Shown: positions 17,036 to 25,865, counted from the stretch's first letter. The stretch: DNA of 64,000 nucleotides from Proteiniborus ethanoligenes (GCF_900107485.1 NZ_FNQE01000010.1:30963-94962), one strand, 5' to 3'. Program-made: numbers and translations. The notes: generated by a model not told the origin, from the letters alone.

Positions 17036-17830
17036 ATGAATAAGAGATTTCTATCAGCAGGAGAAATTGCTGAGACTACTCTTGTTACAGGGGTTAAAAA
17101 AGCCAATAATTCTACTATCAACACTATTATATTAGGCCTACTTGCTGGAATGTATATTAGTATTGGCGCACATGCTGATATAACTATAATGCAAACCTTT
17201 TCAAGCATCGATATAGGTCTAACCAAATTTCTAGGTGGTGCTGTTTTCCCAATTGGTCTTTTTTTAGTAGTCTTAGCAGGAGGAGAGCTGTTTACAGGTA
17301 ACTGCCTAATGACTATGGCTCTTGTTGATAGACAAATAACATTTAAGCAATTATTTAGAAATTGGGGCCTTGTATATTTTTCTAATTTTATTGGTGCCCT
17401 TATATTTGCTGCTTCATTAGTTTATTGTGGTGCATATAAGCCTGGAACTCCAATGGTTGAAACAGCCTTTAGTATTGCTGCAGGAAAAATGTCAGCATCT
17501 GTACTTCAAATAGTTGTTAAAGGTATATATGCAAATATTTTAGTTTGTCTTGCTGTATGGCTCGCATATGGAGCACAGGATTTTGCTTCTAAGATAATAG
17601 CAATGTGGTTTCCTGTAATGATTTTTGTTATGCTAGGCTTCGAACACAGTATTGCAAATATGTATTTTTTACCCCTCGCGAAATTTTTAGGCTATGATTT
17701 GTCCTGGGGGCAAATGTGGCTTCACAATATAATACCTGCTACAATTGGAAATATCATAGGTGGTGCAATAATAATTCCTTTGTTATATTATGTAGTTTAT
17801 ATACAGCCTCAGCGGATAGTTAATAAATAG
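17036..17830 (+). CDS. focA: Formate/nitrite-family (FocA-like) channel
   Basis: 264 residues, six hydrophobic segments, with the family motif LAGGELFTGNCLMT and a later FEHSIANMYF segment containing the pore histidine region. The family forms pentameric channels for formate or nitrite. AGGAGG is 7 nt from ATG. Its position after the purine permease and near formate-producing and formate-oxidising enzymes favours formate as substrate. Confidence 0.92.
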   Translation: MNKRFLSAGEIAETTLVTGVKKANNSTINTIILGLLAGMYISIGAHADITIMQTFSSIDIGLTKFLGGAVFPIGLFLVVLAGGELFTGNCLMTMALVDRQITFKQLFRNWGLVYFSNFIGALIFAASLVYCGAYKPGTPMVETAFSIAAGKMSASVLQIVVKGIYANILVCLAVWLAYGAQDFASKIIAMWFPVMIFVMLGFEHSIANMYFLPLAKFLGYDLSWGQMWLHNIIPATIGNIIGGAIIIPLLYYVVYIQPQRIVNK

Positions 17831-17843
17831 AAATTAACAGAGA

Positions 17844-17875
17844 AAGAAGTAGCTTAATATGCTACTTCTTTTTTG
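17844..17875. terminator. Bidirectional terminator
   Basis: AAGAAGTAGC and GCTACTTCTT form a perfect 10-bp stem around TTAATAT, with T-runs on both strands. It closes the formate channel gene; the 3' end of the convergent MOSC gene, including its stop codon, is encoded within it. Confidence 0.9.
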
Positions 17876-18327
17876 TAGACAATATCTCCTTTTTTTACTA
17901 CTCCGCCTTTTATTACTTTTGTAAAGACCACCTCTCTAGATAAAGGACATGTCTCTCCGTTTTTCACAATATTACATTCAGAAAAGCATTTCTTACCTAT
18001 TTGAGTAATTTCGTGAACAGTCTCACCTAAGCAAATCCTTTGGCCTGTATATAAATTGCATAAATCAATATTTTCAACAGTAATATTTTCATGAAATCTA
18101 TCTGTACAAAGGCCCTTGAGATTTAGTTTTTTTACTTTTTCTCTGCATTCCTTTGTAAGCAGGGTGACCTGTCGGTCATTATCTCCTGAGTTTACGTCTC
18201 CTACTATGCCGTGATTTTCTTTTAGTAATGCTTCTCTAACCCCTACTCTAGGAGTTCCCTTTTCTTTACTAATCCATATATCTACTACTTGTCCATTTAA
18301 ATTATATTTGCCTTGAGCTTCCTCCAT
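17854..18327 (-). CDS. MOSC-domain protein (second copy)
   Basis: About 157 residues of a MOSC (molybdenum cofactor sulfurase C-terminal) domain. Compared with its neighbour, the conserved GDAHAG stretch is changed (GDVNSGDNDRQVTLLTKE), while EITQIGKKCFSECNI keeps the Cys region. Start ATG at 18327 lies 2 nt after the stop of the first MOSC gene, with GAGGT about 9 nt upstream; longer in-frame reading would overlap that gene. MOSC proteins act in Moco/Wco sulfuration or metal-sulfur handling. Partner is unknown. Confidence 0.8.
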   Translation of the reverse strand: MEEAQGKYNLNGQVVDIWISKEKGTPRVGVREALLKENHGIVGDVNSGDNDRQVTLLTKECREKVKKLNLKGLCTDRFHENITVENIDLCNLYTGQRICLGETVHEITQIGKKCFSECNIVKNGETCPLSREVVFTKVIKGGVVKKGDIVYKKEVAY

Positions 18328-18329
18328 TT

Positions 18330-18770
18330 TTACAGTACCTCTATAATATCTCCAGGTCTTACTACTCCACCCTTTATGACCCTTGTAAATATGCCTTCCT
18401 TTGGCATAACACATTTACCTACCTGCTTTGATATTGCACAGCCTGAGTGACATTCTTTTCCTATTTGAGTTACCTCTTGAAGAGTCTCTCCTATTTTAAG
18501 CTTTGTTCCTACAGGCAGCTCATATAATATTATTCCTTCTGTTGTTATATTCTCTGCAAAGTTTCCATGCTCTAATCCCTCTATGCCTAGCTCTTCCATT
18601 TTGTTAAAGCTTTCAATGCCAAGAAGACTTACTTGCCTATGCCATTTTCCTGCATGAGCATCTCCTGCAAGTCCAAATTCTTCTATAAATATTCCTTCCT
18701 CAATAGGCTTTTTAATAACACCCTTGGTTTCACTAATGTTTATATCTAAAACCTTTCCTATTTTATTCAT
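18330..18770 (-). CDS. MOSC-domain protein (first copy)
   Basis: 146 residues with canonical MOSC motifs: GLAGDAHAGKWHRQVSLL, NFAENITTEGI, and GKECHSGCAI with the conserved Cys. It follows moaC by 18 nt in a molybdenum/tungsten cofactor operon. Standalone MOSC proteins of this size are common next to moaA/moaC in anaerobes and are thought to deliver or modify the cofactor. A second MOSC gene follows directly. Confidence 0.92.
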   Translation of the reverse strand: MNKIGKVLDINISETKGVIKKPIEEGIFIEEFGLAGDAHAGKWHRQVSLLGIESFNKMEELGIEGLEHGNFAENITTEGIILYELPVGTKLKIGETLQEVTQIGKECHSGCAISKQVGKCVMPKEGIFTRVIKGGVVRPGDIIEVL

Positions 18771-18788
18771 GATTATATCCCCTTTGCT

Positions 18789-19262
18789 TTAATCTTCTTT
18801 TCTAATATATTCTCCTGATTTGCCACCCATTTTTTTAATAAGCTTTATACCACTTATCACCATATCCTTGTCAACCGCTTTACACATATCGTATATAGTA
18901 AGAGCAGCTATAGATACTGCAGTTAATGCTTCCATTTCTACACCGGTTTTCCCTATGGTTTTCACTTCTGATTCTATCTCTATACAATCATCAAGTATAT
19001 TAAATCTTATGTCTGCTCCTGTTAAAAATATATTGTGACACATAGGTATTAAATCGCTAGTTTTTTTTCCACCCATTATGCCTCCTATTTGAGCGACGGA
19101 AAGTACATCACCTTTTTTTATGAGACCTTCCTTTATCATGCTGATAGTTTCTTTCTTCATTTTTATAAATCCTGTGGCCACTGCAACTCGTTTGGTATCT
19201 TCTTTTTCGCTAACCTCTACCATGTGAGCCCTGCCGCTTTCATTAAAATGAGTAAACTTCAT
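18789..19262 (-). CDS. moaC: Cyclic pyranopterin monophosphate synthase MoaC
   Basis: 157 residues. [16 protein letters not shown] at the N-terminus, [13 protein letters not shown] in the middle, and [21 protein letters not shown] plus [10 protein letters not shown] at the end are all standard MoaC. It makes cyclic pyranopterin monophosphate with MoaA, the first step of molybdopterin synthesis. It starts 3 nt after the moaA stop. Confidence 0.97.
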   Translation of the reverse strand: MKFTHFNESGRAHMVEVSEKEDTKRVAVATGFIKMKKETISMIKEGLIKKGDVLSVAQIGGIMGGKKTSDLIPMCHNIFLTGADIRFNILDDCIEIESEVKTIGKTGVEMEALTAVSIAALTIYDMCKAVDKDMVISGIKLIKKMGGKSGEYIRKED

Positions 19263-19265
19263 TTT

Positions 19266-20222
19266 CTAGCCTCCTATTTGGTACATATTGTCATTTATAT
19301 ATTGTCCATTCTCTAGATAATGTGATTCTGGCTTTTGTTTTATTGCATCTAATATAGTTTTACCTATATCTTCGCCTTTCCTAAGCTTGTCTTTTATATC
19401 TATCTCTTCATTTGAATGTAAGCATAGTTTTAGCTTTCCTTGAGAAGTAAGCCTTACCCTATTGCAGTAGTCACAGAATTTGCATGATATAGGGTTTATT
19501 ATACCTACTCTCCCCTTAGCATTTGGAAGTCTATAGTAAATAGCTGGTGATGATAAATCCGTATTTTCAGCCTTGGTTAACTCCTTTACGCTGTTTAATA
19601 TTATCTCATTAGATATGAAGTTTTCTTCAGCCCATTTTGATGCTTCCCCTAAAGGCATTAGCTCTATAAATCTTACATCTATTTCTTCTGTTTTAGTCAG
19701 GTTAACAAAGTCCTCTATTTCATCTACATTAAATCCGCCTATTAAAACAACGTTTAGCTTAATAGGAAATAAGCCTACAGCCTTTGCCTCTTCAATACCA
19801 TCTAAAACATCTTTTAGCTTCCCACCTCTAGTTATTTGCGCATACTTTTTTTCGTCTAATGTATCTAGGCTAATATTAAGTCTTTGCAGCCCTGCTGCCT
19901 TTAAATCCCTTGCGTATTTTTTTAAGAGAACAGCATTGGTGGTCATAGCTAAGTCTTTTACGCCTTCTAGCCCCGCTATTTTTTGGATTAATTCTATTAT
20001 TCCTTTTCTCGTTAAAGGCTCTCCTCCTGTTAACCTAATTTTATTCACACCTAGTGAAACAAATGTTTTTGCGACTTGGTATATTTCTTCTAGAGATAAT
20101 ATATCCTTATGCTCAACCTTACATATTCCTTCTTCCGGCATACAATATCTACATCTGAGATTGCATAAGTCTGTTATGGATATACGAAGATAATTAATAT
20201 TTCTACCGTATGCATCCTTCAT
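19266..20222 (-). CDS. moaA: GTP 3',8-cyclase MoaA
   Basis: 318 residues of a radical-SAM protein. The N-terminal cluster motif is DLCNLRCRYCMPEEG, RLTGGEPL follows, and the C-terminal cluster Cys lie in ISCKFCDYCNRVRLTSQG. The protein ends in Gly-Gly, which MoaA uses as a catalytic arginine-finger-like tail. It cyclises GTP in Moco/Wco synthesis. AGGTG is 6 nt from ATG. Confidence 0.97.
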   Translation of the reverse strand: MKDAYGRNINYLRISITDLCNLRCRYCMPEEGICKVEHKDILSLEEIYQVAKTFVSLGVNKIRLTGGEPLTRKGIIELIQKIAGLEGVKDLAMTTNAVLLKKYARDLKAAGLQRLNISLDTLDEKKYAQITRGGKLKDVLDGIEEAKAVGLFPIKLNVVLIGGFNVDEIEDFVNLTKTEEIDVRFIELMPLGEASKWAEENFISNEIILNSVKELTKAENTDLSSPAIYYRLPNAKGRVGIINPISCKFCDYCNRVRLTSQGKLKLCLHSNEEIDIKDKLRKGEDIGKTILDAIKQKPESHYLENGQYINDNMYQIGG

Positions 20223-20270
20223 TTCATCACCTACTTTATATAGTCTTTCGTTGAATTACCTTTTATATAT

Positions 20271-22163
20271 TTAAACTAGAATCACTTCTCCTATTCCCTC
20301 TAGTTCATATCCTCCAAGAGATAAGATTCTTTCTTTAAATCTATGGGATTTAATGATTTCAATAAATTCTTTTACTCTATCATCCTCTAAAGATTCTTGT
20401 GTGACTAAAAAGTCATAATCCTCATAGCCTACACTTACAAATTCAAGTTCAAGGGCCTTTGCTGCAGAGTATATTCCTAGGCCTGTTGTAGCAGAGCCTG
20501 TTTTTACAGCTGTGGCCACAGCCATATGAGTAGTCATCTCTCTGTTATAGCCTTTAATATCTCCGCTGTCTATATTGTTTTTATTAAGGTAATAGTCTAG
20601 TAATATCCTTGTACCTGAACCTCTTTGTCTATTTACAAAGACTATATCCTTTCTTTTTAAATCTACAAAGTCCTTTACAGCTTTTTTATTTTCTTTTTCA
20701 ACTATAAAGCCTTGAAGCCTCTTTACCCCTTTTATTATAGCCATTTTATTTCCCGGGAAATATTTTTTTATATAGCTTATATTGTATTCTCCCGTTTCTG
20801 TATCTAGCAAATGAATAGGTGATACTAGGCAATCTCCTCTTTTCATTGCCAATATTCCCCCCATACTGCCTACATGACCTGAGGTTAGCGGCATCATATC
20901 TCCTACTATATCCATAATAAGATCATGGCTGCCTATAGATACTAAAGTATCCTTAACATTATCTAAGGGCTTTAGAAGCTTTACGTCAACTGTTTCTCCC
21001 GCTTCTACACCTTCTATATTTTGTGGTATAATTGCTATGCCATCAGCCTTGACTAAGCTCATGATTACTCCAGCACCTCCTGGAATTGGAGTAGCAATCA
21101 GTCTGTTATTTACATATCCTAGGCTTACTCTAACTAGCTCCTTGTTTTTTAATGATGAAACTATTCTTTTTGAAACAAAAGCCTTAACAATAGGGTCCTT
21201 TTCCTCAGGCATACCTGCATATTTTAATATCAATGGCTTAACAAAAGTATCGAAAACTAAGTATGAGGATACGGGATATCCTGGTATTCCTATAACGGGC
21301 TTGCCTTCTATTATTCCTAAAATTGTAGGCTTACCTGGCTTTAATGCAACGCCATGAACTACTACCTCTCCAAGCTCCTTGATTATCCTCATAGTAAAAT
21401 CTTTTGTACCTGCCGATGAGCCTGCATTTACTAATAAGATTTCATTTTCATTTATTCCTTTTAATATTGCGGATTTAAGTAGGTCATATTCATCTTCAAT
21501 CGGGTTATATCTATTTGGCAGTCCACCATATTCAGTTATTAATCCTTCAAACACTCTTGAGTTTGAATCGAGTATTTTTCCTACAGTTAAGCTATTTATA
21601 TCGTCTATTATTTCAGTTCCAGTTGGGATTATACCAACTCTTGGCTTTTTATATACTTTTATCTCTTGTATTCCACCTGTAATTAGTGCTCCTATATCTA
21701 TGGGCCTTATTTTATGTCTTGATGGAATTATCATTTCTGTAGCAACTATGTCTTCTCCTATAGGCCTTATATGCTGCCAAGGATGAGTAGCATTTAATAT
21801 CTTTACTTTACCTTCACCTATTTCTATTACATCCTCTATCATTATAACAGAATCATAGGGTTCTGTTATAGGATTTCCTGTATTTATATAAATAAAATCC
21901 TTTCCTTGCTCCAATATTTTAGGATTAGCAACACTAGCACCCTCTGTATCTTGAGATTTTACTAAAATTCCATCCATTGCCGCAGCATTATAATGAGGTG
22001 ATGAAACCTTTGCATATATAGCTTCATATGTTACTCTTCCCAGACCTTGATCAATTGGTATCCTTTCGTATTCAAATTCATTATAAAGCTTTTCATAATA
22101 CATTCTCTTTGCTTGATCTGCATCTGTATTGCCTATATATATGTTTCTATCCTCTTTTTTCAA
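20271..22163 (-). CDS. MoeA-like molybdopterin molybdotransferase fused to a periplasmic-binding-like domain
   Basis: 630 residues. Residues 1 to about 410 are a MoeA-type domain (MDGILVKSQDTEG, INTGNPITEPYDSVIMIED, NAGSSAGTKDFT, GVALKPGKPTILG, IPGYPVSSYLVF). From about 425 a PBP-like domain follows (LVSIGSHDLIMDIVGDMM, FVNRQRGSGTRILLDYYL, TTHMAVATAVKTGSATTG), related to molybdate/tungstate-binding proteins. MoeA inserts the metal into molybdopterin. The extra domain could sense or channel oxyanion. Start appears to be TTG (GAGAGG about 9 nt upstream). A second MoeA without the extra domain is encoded just upstream, so one copy may be tungsten-specific. Confidence 0.92.
   Translation of the reverse strand: MKKEDRNIYIGNTDADQAKRMYYEKLYNEFEYERIPIDQGLGRVTYEAIYAKVSSPHYNAAAMDGILVKSQDTEGASVANPKILEQGKDFIYINTGNPITEPYDSVIMIEDVIEIGEGKVKILNATHPWQHIRPIGEDIVATEMIIPSRHKIRPIDIGALITGGIQEIKVYKKPRVGIIPTGTEIIDDINSLTVGKILDSNSRVFEGLITEYGGLPNRYNPIEDEYDLLKSAILKGINENEILLVNAGSSAGTKDFTMRIIKELGEVVVHGVALKPGKPTILGIIEGKPVIGIPGYPVSSYLVFDTFVKPLILKYAGMPEEKDPIVKAFVSKRIVSSLKNKELVRVSLGYVNNRLIATPIPGGAGVIMSLVKADGIAIIPQNIEGVEAGETVDVKLLKPLDNVKDTLVSIGSHDLIMDIVGDMMPLTSGHVGSMGGILAMKRGDCLVSPIHLLDTETGEYNISYIKKYFPGNKMAIIKGVKRLQGFIVEKENKKAVKDFVDLKRKDIVFVNRQRGSGTRILLDYYLNKNNIDSGDIKGYNREMTTHMAVATAVKTGSATTGLGIYSAAKALELEFVSVGYEDYDFLVTQESLEDDRVKEFIEIIKSHRFKERILSLGGYELEGIGEVILV
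20748..20761. promoter_or_regulatory. Candidate Noc-binding site
   Basis: ATTTCCCGGGAAAT is a perfect 14-bp palindrome identical to the B. subtilis Noc-binding consensus. It lies inside the MoeA-PBP coding sequence. A noc gene is present at 43092-43895. It is the only such site noticed here. Confidence 0.6.
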
Positions 22164-22285
22164 AAGCCTTACCTCTCTTTCTTTTCCTAAAGATATAGCC
22201 TTAGGATTATAATTTTAGATTTTAATAAGGTATCAAAACTTGAAGGGAACCAGGTTCTTGAGACTTTGTCTACAATCTACAATAT

Positions 22286-23512
22286 TTATAATAAATATAT
22301 GTCTCTTTCCTCACCTTTATATATACCTTCTTCCTGTGGTTCTATTATAATATAACCATCAGACTTTGATAATAATGATATCATGCCTGACTTCCCAAAG
22401 ACAGGAGTTGCATAAGTCTTTCCTTCTCTTTCTATTATTTTCACCATCTGATAAGTTTCTCTTCCTGGTGAAGAAGGAAAATTAAAATCCATTATTGCAG
22501 TTGTTTTATTCTGATTTTCTTTTATATCTATCAGCTTATTAATAAAATGCTCTACAAAAACCTTAAATATAATTATTGAGGACACAGGATGACCCGGAAG
22601 CCCGAATATTGCCTTACCCTTTCCTTCACCTATGATTGTAGGCTTGCCTGGTTTTATAGAAACACCATGTACAAATACTCCCTTACCATTAAATGAATCT
22701 ATTACCTTACTAGTATAATCTCTAGTACCTACTGAGCTGCCTCCAGAAATCAATACTATATCTGATATGTCTAGTGCCTTATCTACACAGTCTCTAAGTA
22801 ATCCAAAATTATCTTGCACAATAGTTCTACCTACTACTTCTCCACCTAGATTTTGTATCAGAGAAAATAGTGAATAGCTGTTAATATCTCTAATCTTACC
22901 TAGGGCTGGCTCAACATCTATGTCTACGATTTCATCACCAGTGGAGATAATAAAGAACCTAGGCTTTTTATAAACTTTAATACTTTGCAAACCAAGAGAA
23001 GCTAATACTCCTATATCCTGAGGAGTTAACCTTTTTCCCTTATCTATTATCTTTTCTCCTTCCTTTATGTCATCACCCTTAAGTATTATGTTTTCTCCAT
23101 AAGAAAGAGGCTTATATATTAGTAAGGTAGAATCATCTAGCTTTTCAACATTTTCTATCATTATTACTGCATCTGCTCCAGCAGGTATCATTCCTCCTGT
23201 TGGAACGTATGTTGCTTCACCGCTAGATATTCTGGTTTCAGCATTTTCCCCCATTTTTACTTCTCCCATTAGGCTTAAAAAGGTTGGCATAGATTCACTA
23301 GCTCCGTGGCTGTCTGAGCTTTTAATTGCATATCCATCTACAGTGGAACGATTAAATTCTGGTACATTTTCTTTAGATATGATGGATGCAGAGAGTATTC
23401 TGTTTGTGCTATTTATTAAGCTTATTTCTTCTGTTCCAAAATTATAATCTTTGAATACCTGGAGCATTTTTGTCCTTCCTTCATCTACAGTAACTAAATT
23501 AAAAAAATCCAT
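22286..23512 (-). CDS. moeA: Molybdopterin molybdotransferase MoeA
   Basis: 408 residues, single MoeA module: NRSTVDGYAIKSSDSHGAS, PTGGMIPAGADAVIMIE, ISGGSSVGTRDYTS, GVSIKPGKPTIIGEG and LPGHPVSSIIIF. It ligates molybdate or tungstate into adenylylated molybdopterin. It begins 1 nt after the tupC stop, so metal import and insertion are translationally linked. About 120 nt separate it from the fused MoeA gene downstream, with a hairpin-prone leader. Confidence 0.95.
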   Translation of the reverse strand: MDFFNLVTVDEGRTKMLQVFKDYNFGTEEISLINSTNRILSASIISKENVPEFNRSTVDGYAIKSSDSHGASESMPTFLSLMGEVKMGENAETRISSGEATYVPTGGMIPAGADAVIMIENVEKLDDSTLLIYKPLSYGENIILKGDDIKEGEKIIDKGKRLTPQDIGVLASLGLQSIKVYKKPRFFIISTGDEIVDIDVEPALGKIRDINSYSLFSLIQNLGGEVVGRTIVQDNFGLLRDCVDKALDISDIVLISGGSSVGTRDYTSKVIDSFNGKGVFVHGVSIKPGKPTIIGEGKGKAIFGLPGHPVSSIIIFKVFVEHFINKLIDIKENQNKTTAIMDFNFPSSPGRETYQMVKIIEREGKTYATPVFGKSGMISLLSKSDGYIIIEPQEEGIYKGEERDIYLL

Positions 23513-23513
23513 T

Positions 23514-24146
23514 TTAAAGCCCTACCTTTCCATTTTGAAGATATATAATTTTGTCACATATTCTATCTGACTGCTCTAAATTATGAGTTACTATAATAAC
23601 AGTAGCTTCTGTTTCTTTATTAAATCTTACTATTTCTCTCTCTAATATTTTTATTGATTCTGGATCTATATTTGATGTAGGCTCATCTAACAATAATAGC
23701 TCTGGCTCAAACACTAAAGCTCTAGCTAATGAAACCTTTTGAGATTCTCCGCCTGAAAGCAAATGAGCTTTTTTTTCTCTCAGATCCTTAATCTCTAATC
23801 TATCTATAATTTTATCTACATTTTTTTTGATTTCTTCTTTTTGTATATTCCTTACCTTTAATGGATACCCAATATTGTCATAAACCCTTCTTTTAAAAAG
23901 ATATGGCTTTTGAGATACTAGGGTCATCTTATTATAAATATCTTTGTTTATGACCCCAAGGTCATAACAAATGGTTCCTTGATAATCTGTATCTAATCCT
24001 GAAATAATATTTAGAAGGGTGCTTTTTCCAGAGCCATTTGGTCCTATTATGCCAGTTATTTTGCCTTTCTCTATCTCTAGCTTTTCTATATCTAATACTA
24101 GTCTATCTCTATAATATTTCTTTACATTGTTTAAAGAAATTTTCAA
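23514..24146 (-). CDS. tupC: Tungstate ABC transporter ATPase TupC
   Basis: 210 residues. Walker A is GIIGPNGSGKSTLLN, signature LSGGESQKVSLARAL, Walker B LLLLDEPTSNID, with a final THNLEQSDRICD switch. Length suits a TupC-type ATPase without the C-terminal TOBE domain of ModC. It follows tupB directly (1 nt gap). Assignment to tungstate rests on the cognate TupA. Confidence 0.93.
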   Translation of the reverse strand: MKISLNNVKKYYRDRLVLDIEKLEIEKGKITGIIGPNGSGKSTLLNIISGLDTDYQGTICYDLGVINKDIYNKMTLVSQKPYLFKRRVYDNIGYPLKVRNIQKEEIKKNVDKIIDRLEIKDLREKKAHLLSGGESQKVSLARALVFEPELLLLDEPTSNIDPESIKILEREIVRFNKETEATVIIVTHNLEQSDRICDKIIYLQNGKVGL

Positions 24147-24147
24147 G

Positions 24148-24837
24148 CTAATCCTCTCCTTGATAAGAGTATATTATACTATTTACTCCAAAGGAAATTG
24201 TTAATAAAACAATTCCTAATGCTATTGCCATTGGATAATCTCCCATAGAATTCATCATTGATATAGTTGTTGTAATAACTCTAGTATGTCCCTTAATATT
24301 TCCTCCAACTATCATAACTGCTCCAACCTCTGATATGGCTCTAGAAAAAGCTGTGGCCACATCTACTAAAATTTCTGTCTTAAGCTCTCTAATAATAAGA
24401 ACTATTATGTCCAGCTTGTCTCCTCCTAAGGTTTTTCCTATCTTCTCAATTGCTTTTCCTCTATTTTTAGAAAGACTATATGTAAGTCCTAGTATTAAAG
24501 GTGTTACTAAAATAGTTTGAGCAATTATCATAGCTGTAGGTGTATAAAGAATATCTAAAAATCCTAATGGTCCTCTTCTAGAAAGTATAATTGCAACTAC
24601 TAATCCAACTATTACAGAGGGAGTACTCATTAAAGTGTAAAGCATTCTAGAAAAAGCATGCTTGCCTTTAAAATCTTTTATTCCTAAATATATGCCTAAA
24701 GGTATGGACACTATAGAGGATAAAACAGTTGAAGTGGTTGACACAAAAAGAGATAATATAATTATCCTATATACTTCTCTATCTAGGCTTATTAATAATT
24801 TTCCTGCTTCCTTGAAGCCATCTAGAATATATCCCAT
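24148..24837 (-). CDS. tupB: Tungstate ABC transporter permease TupB
   Basis: About 229 residues with five or six hydrophobic segments and the binding-protein-dependent permease EAA-like loop (ATAFSRAISEVGAVMIVGGN). AAGGTGG lies 5 nt before ATG at 24837, which is preferred over an upstream GTG. TupB forms the membrane channel through which oxyanion is passed from TupA. Confidence 0.92.
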   Translation of the reverse strand: MGYILDGFKEAGKLLISLDREVYRIIILSLFVSTTSTVLSSIVSIPLGIYLGIKDFKGKHAFSRMLYTLMSTPSVIVGLVVAIILSRRGPLGFLDILYTPTAMIIAQTILVTPLILGLTYSLSKNRGKAIEKIGKTLGGDKLDIIVLIIRELKTEILVDVATAFSRAISEVGAVMIVGGNIKGHTRVITTTISMMNSMGDYPMAIALGIVLLTISFGVNSIIYSYQGED

Positions 24838-24925
24838 AAATACCACCTTGTCTATATATGAAGTAAATACAGCTTTCTATGTTTAAGAAAAGTTTAAGTA
24901 AAGCTTTCACATTCATTACAAAAAT

Positions 24926-24960
24926 AGCTACATGCTGCCCACCAGGCTATGCATGCAGCT
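24926..24960 (-). terminator. Attenuator-like hairpin between tupA and tupB
   Basis: AGCTGCATGC pairs with GCATGTAGCT (10 bp with one G-U) and is followed on the minus strand by ATTTTTG. It could end most transcripts after tupA so that the binding protein exceeds the permease and ATPase. Confidence 0.6.
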
Positions 24961-25002
24961 ATTGTCAACAACAAAAATATTTACAAAATCTCCATATAAT
25001 CT

Positions 25003-25821
25003 TTATTTAGCATTAGGCACAAACAATGGCATTCCAAATTCCTCAACACCAAACTCGCTTATTAGCTTTTGTCCCTTCTCAGATAGAATCCAGCCCATAA
25101 AAGCTTTTGCTCCTGCTGAGTTAATTTTATCGTTTTTATCTGGATTTACTGGTATTATACCATATTGATTAAATAGATTTTCATCTTTTTCTATAATAAC
25201 ATCAAGGTCTAGTGTTGTTCTTAGGCTTAAATATGTTGCTCTATCAGTAATTGTATATCCTTTTTTTTCATTTGCTATTTTTAATACGTCAGCCATACCA
25301 CTTCCTGCTGATATGTACCAATCTCCCTCAGGTTCAATGCTTGCTCTCTTCCATATTTCTAGCTCTTTTTTATGAGTTCCTGAATCATCACCCCTTGATA
25401 CAAATCTAAATTGATTTTGGGCTATTGTTTTTAAGCCTAAAAGTATATCATTAGGTGAGCTTTCTTTAAGCTTCAAAGGATCTTCCTCTGGTCCTACTAA
25501 GATAAAATCATTATACATAACATCTTTTCTTTCTAAACCATGTCCTTCGTTTACGAATTCTTCTTCTGAAGCTTTAGCGTGAACAAGTAGTACATCTGCT
25601 TCTCCATCCTTACCCATTTGAAGGGCTTTTCCTGTACCTACTGCAATGACCTTAACTTCTATTCCTGTATCTTTTGTAAACTTAGGAATCAGAAAGTCTA
25701 AAAGGCCACTGTCTTGTGTACTAGTTGTAGTTGAAAGAATAATTTCTTTTTTTGAAGAACATCCAACTAGCAAGGTAAATACAAGTAATACACCTAAAGC
25801 AATTACTAAAAACCTTTTCAT
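25003..25821 (-). CDS. tupA: Tungstate-binding lipoprotein TupA
   Basis: 272 residues. Residues 1-20 are a lipoprotein signal with lipobox LLVG-Cys21. The mature part starts with ILSTTTSTQDSGLLD; TTTSTQ (31-36) is the oxyanion-binding signature of TupA. FRFVSRGDDSGTHKKELEIW is the second conserved segment. TupA binds tungstate with far higher affinity than molybdate. It is preceded by AGGAGG and a 420-bp leader holding a tandem repeat and a candidate riboswitch. Tungsten would supply the formate dehydrogenase encoded upstream. Confidence 0.95.
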   Translation of the reverse strand: MKRFLVIALGVLLVFTLLVGCSSKKEIILSTTTSTQDSGLLDFLIPKFTKDTGIEVKVIAVGTGKALQMGKDGEADVLLVHAKASEEEFVNEGHGLERKDVMYNDFILVGPEEDPLKLKESSPNDILLGLKTIAQNQFRFVSRGDDSGTHKKELEIWKRASIEPEGDWYISAGSGMADVLKIANEKKGYTITDRATYLSLRTTLDLDVIIEKDENLFNQYGIIPVNPDKNDKINSAGAKAFMGWILSEKGQKLISEFGVEEFGMPLFVPNAK

Positions 25822-25865
25822 TTTAATACTCCTCCTTTTTAAGAGATCTGTTTTTGGATTATTTA

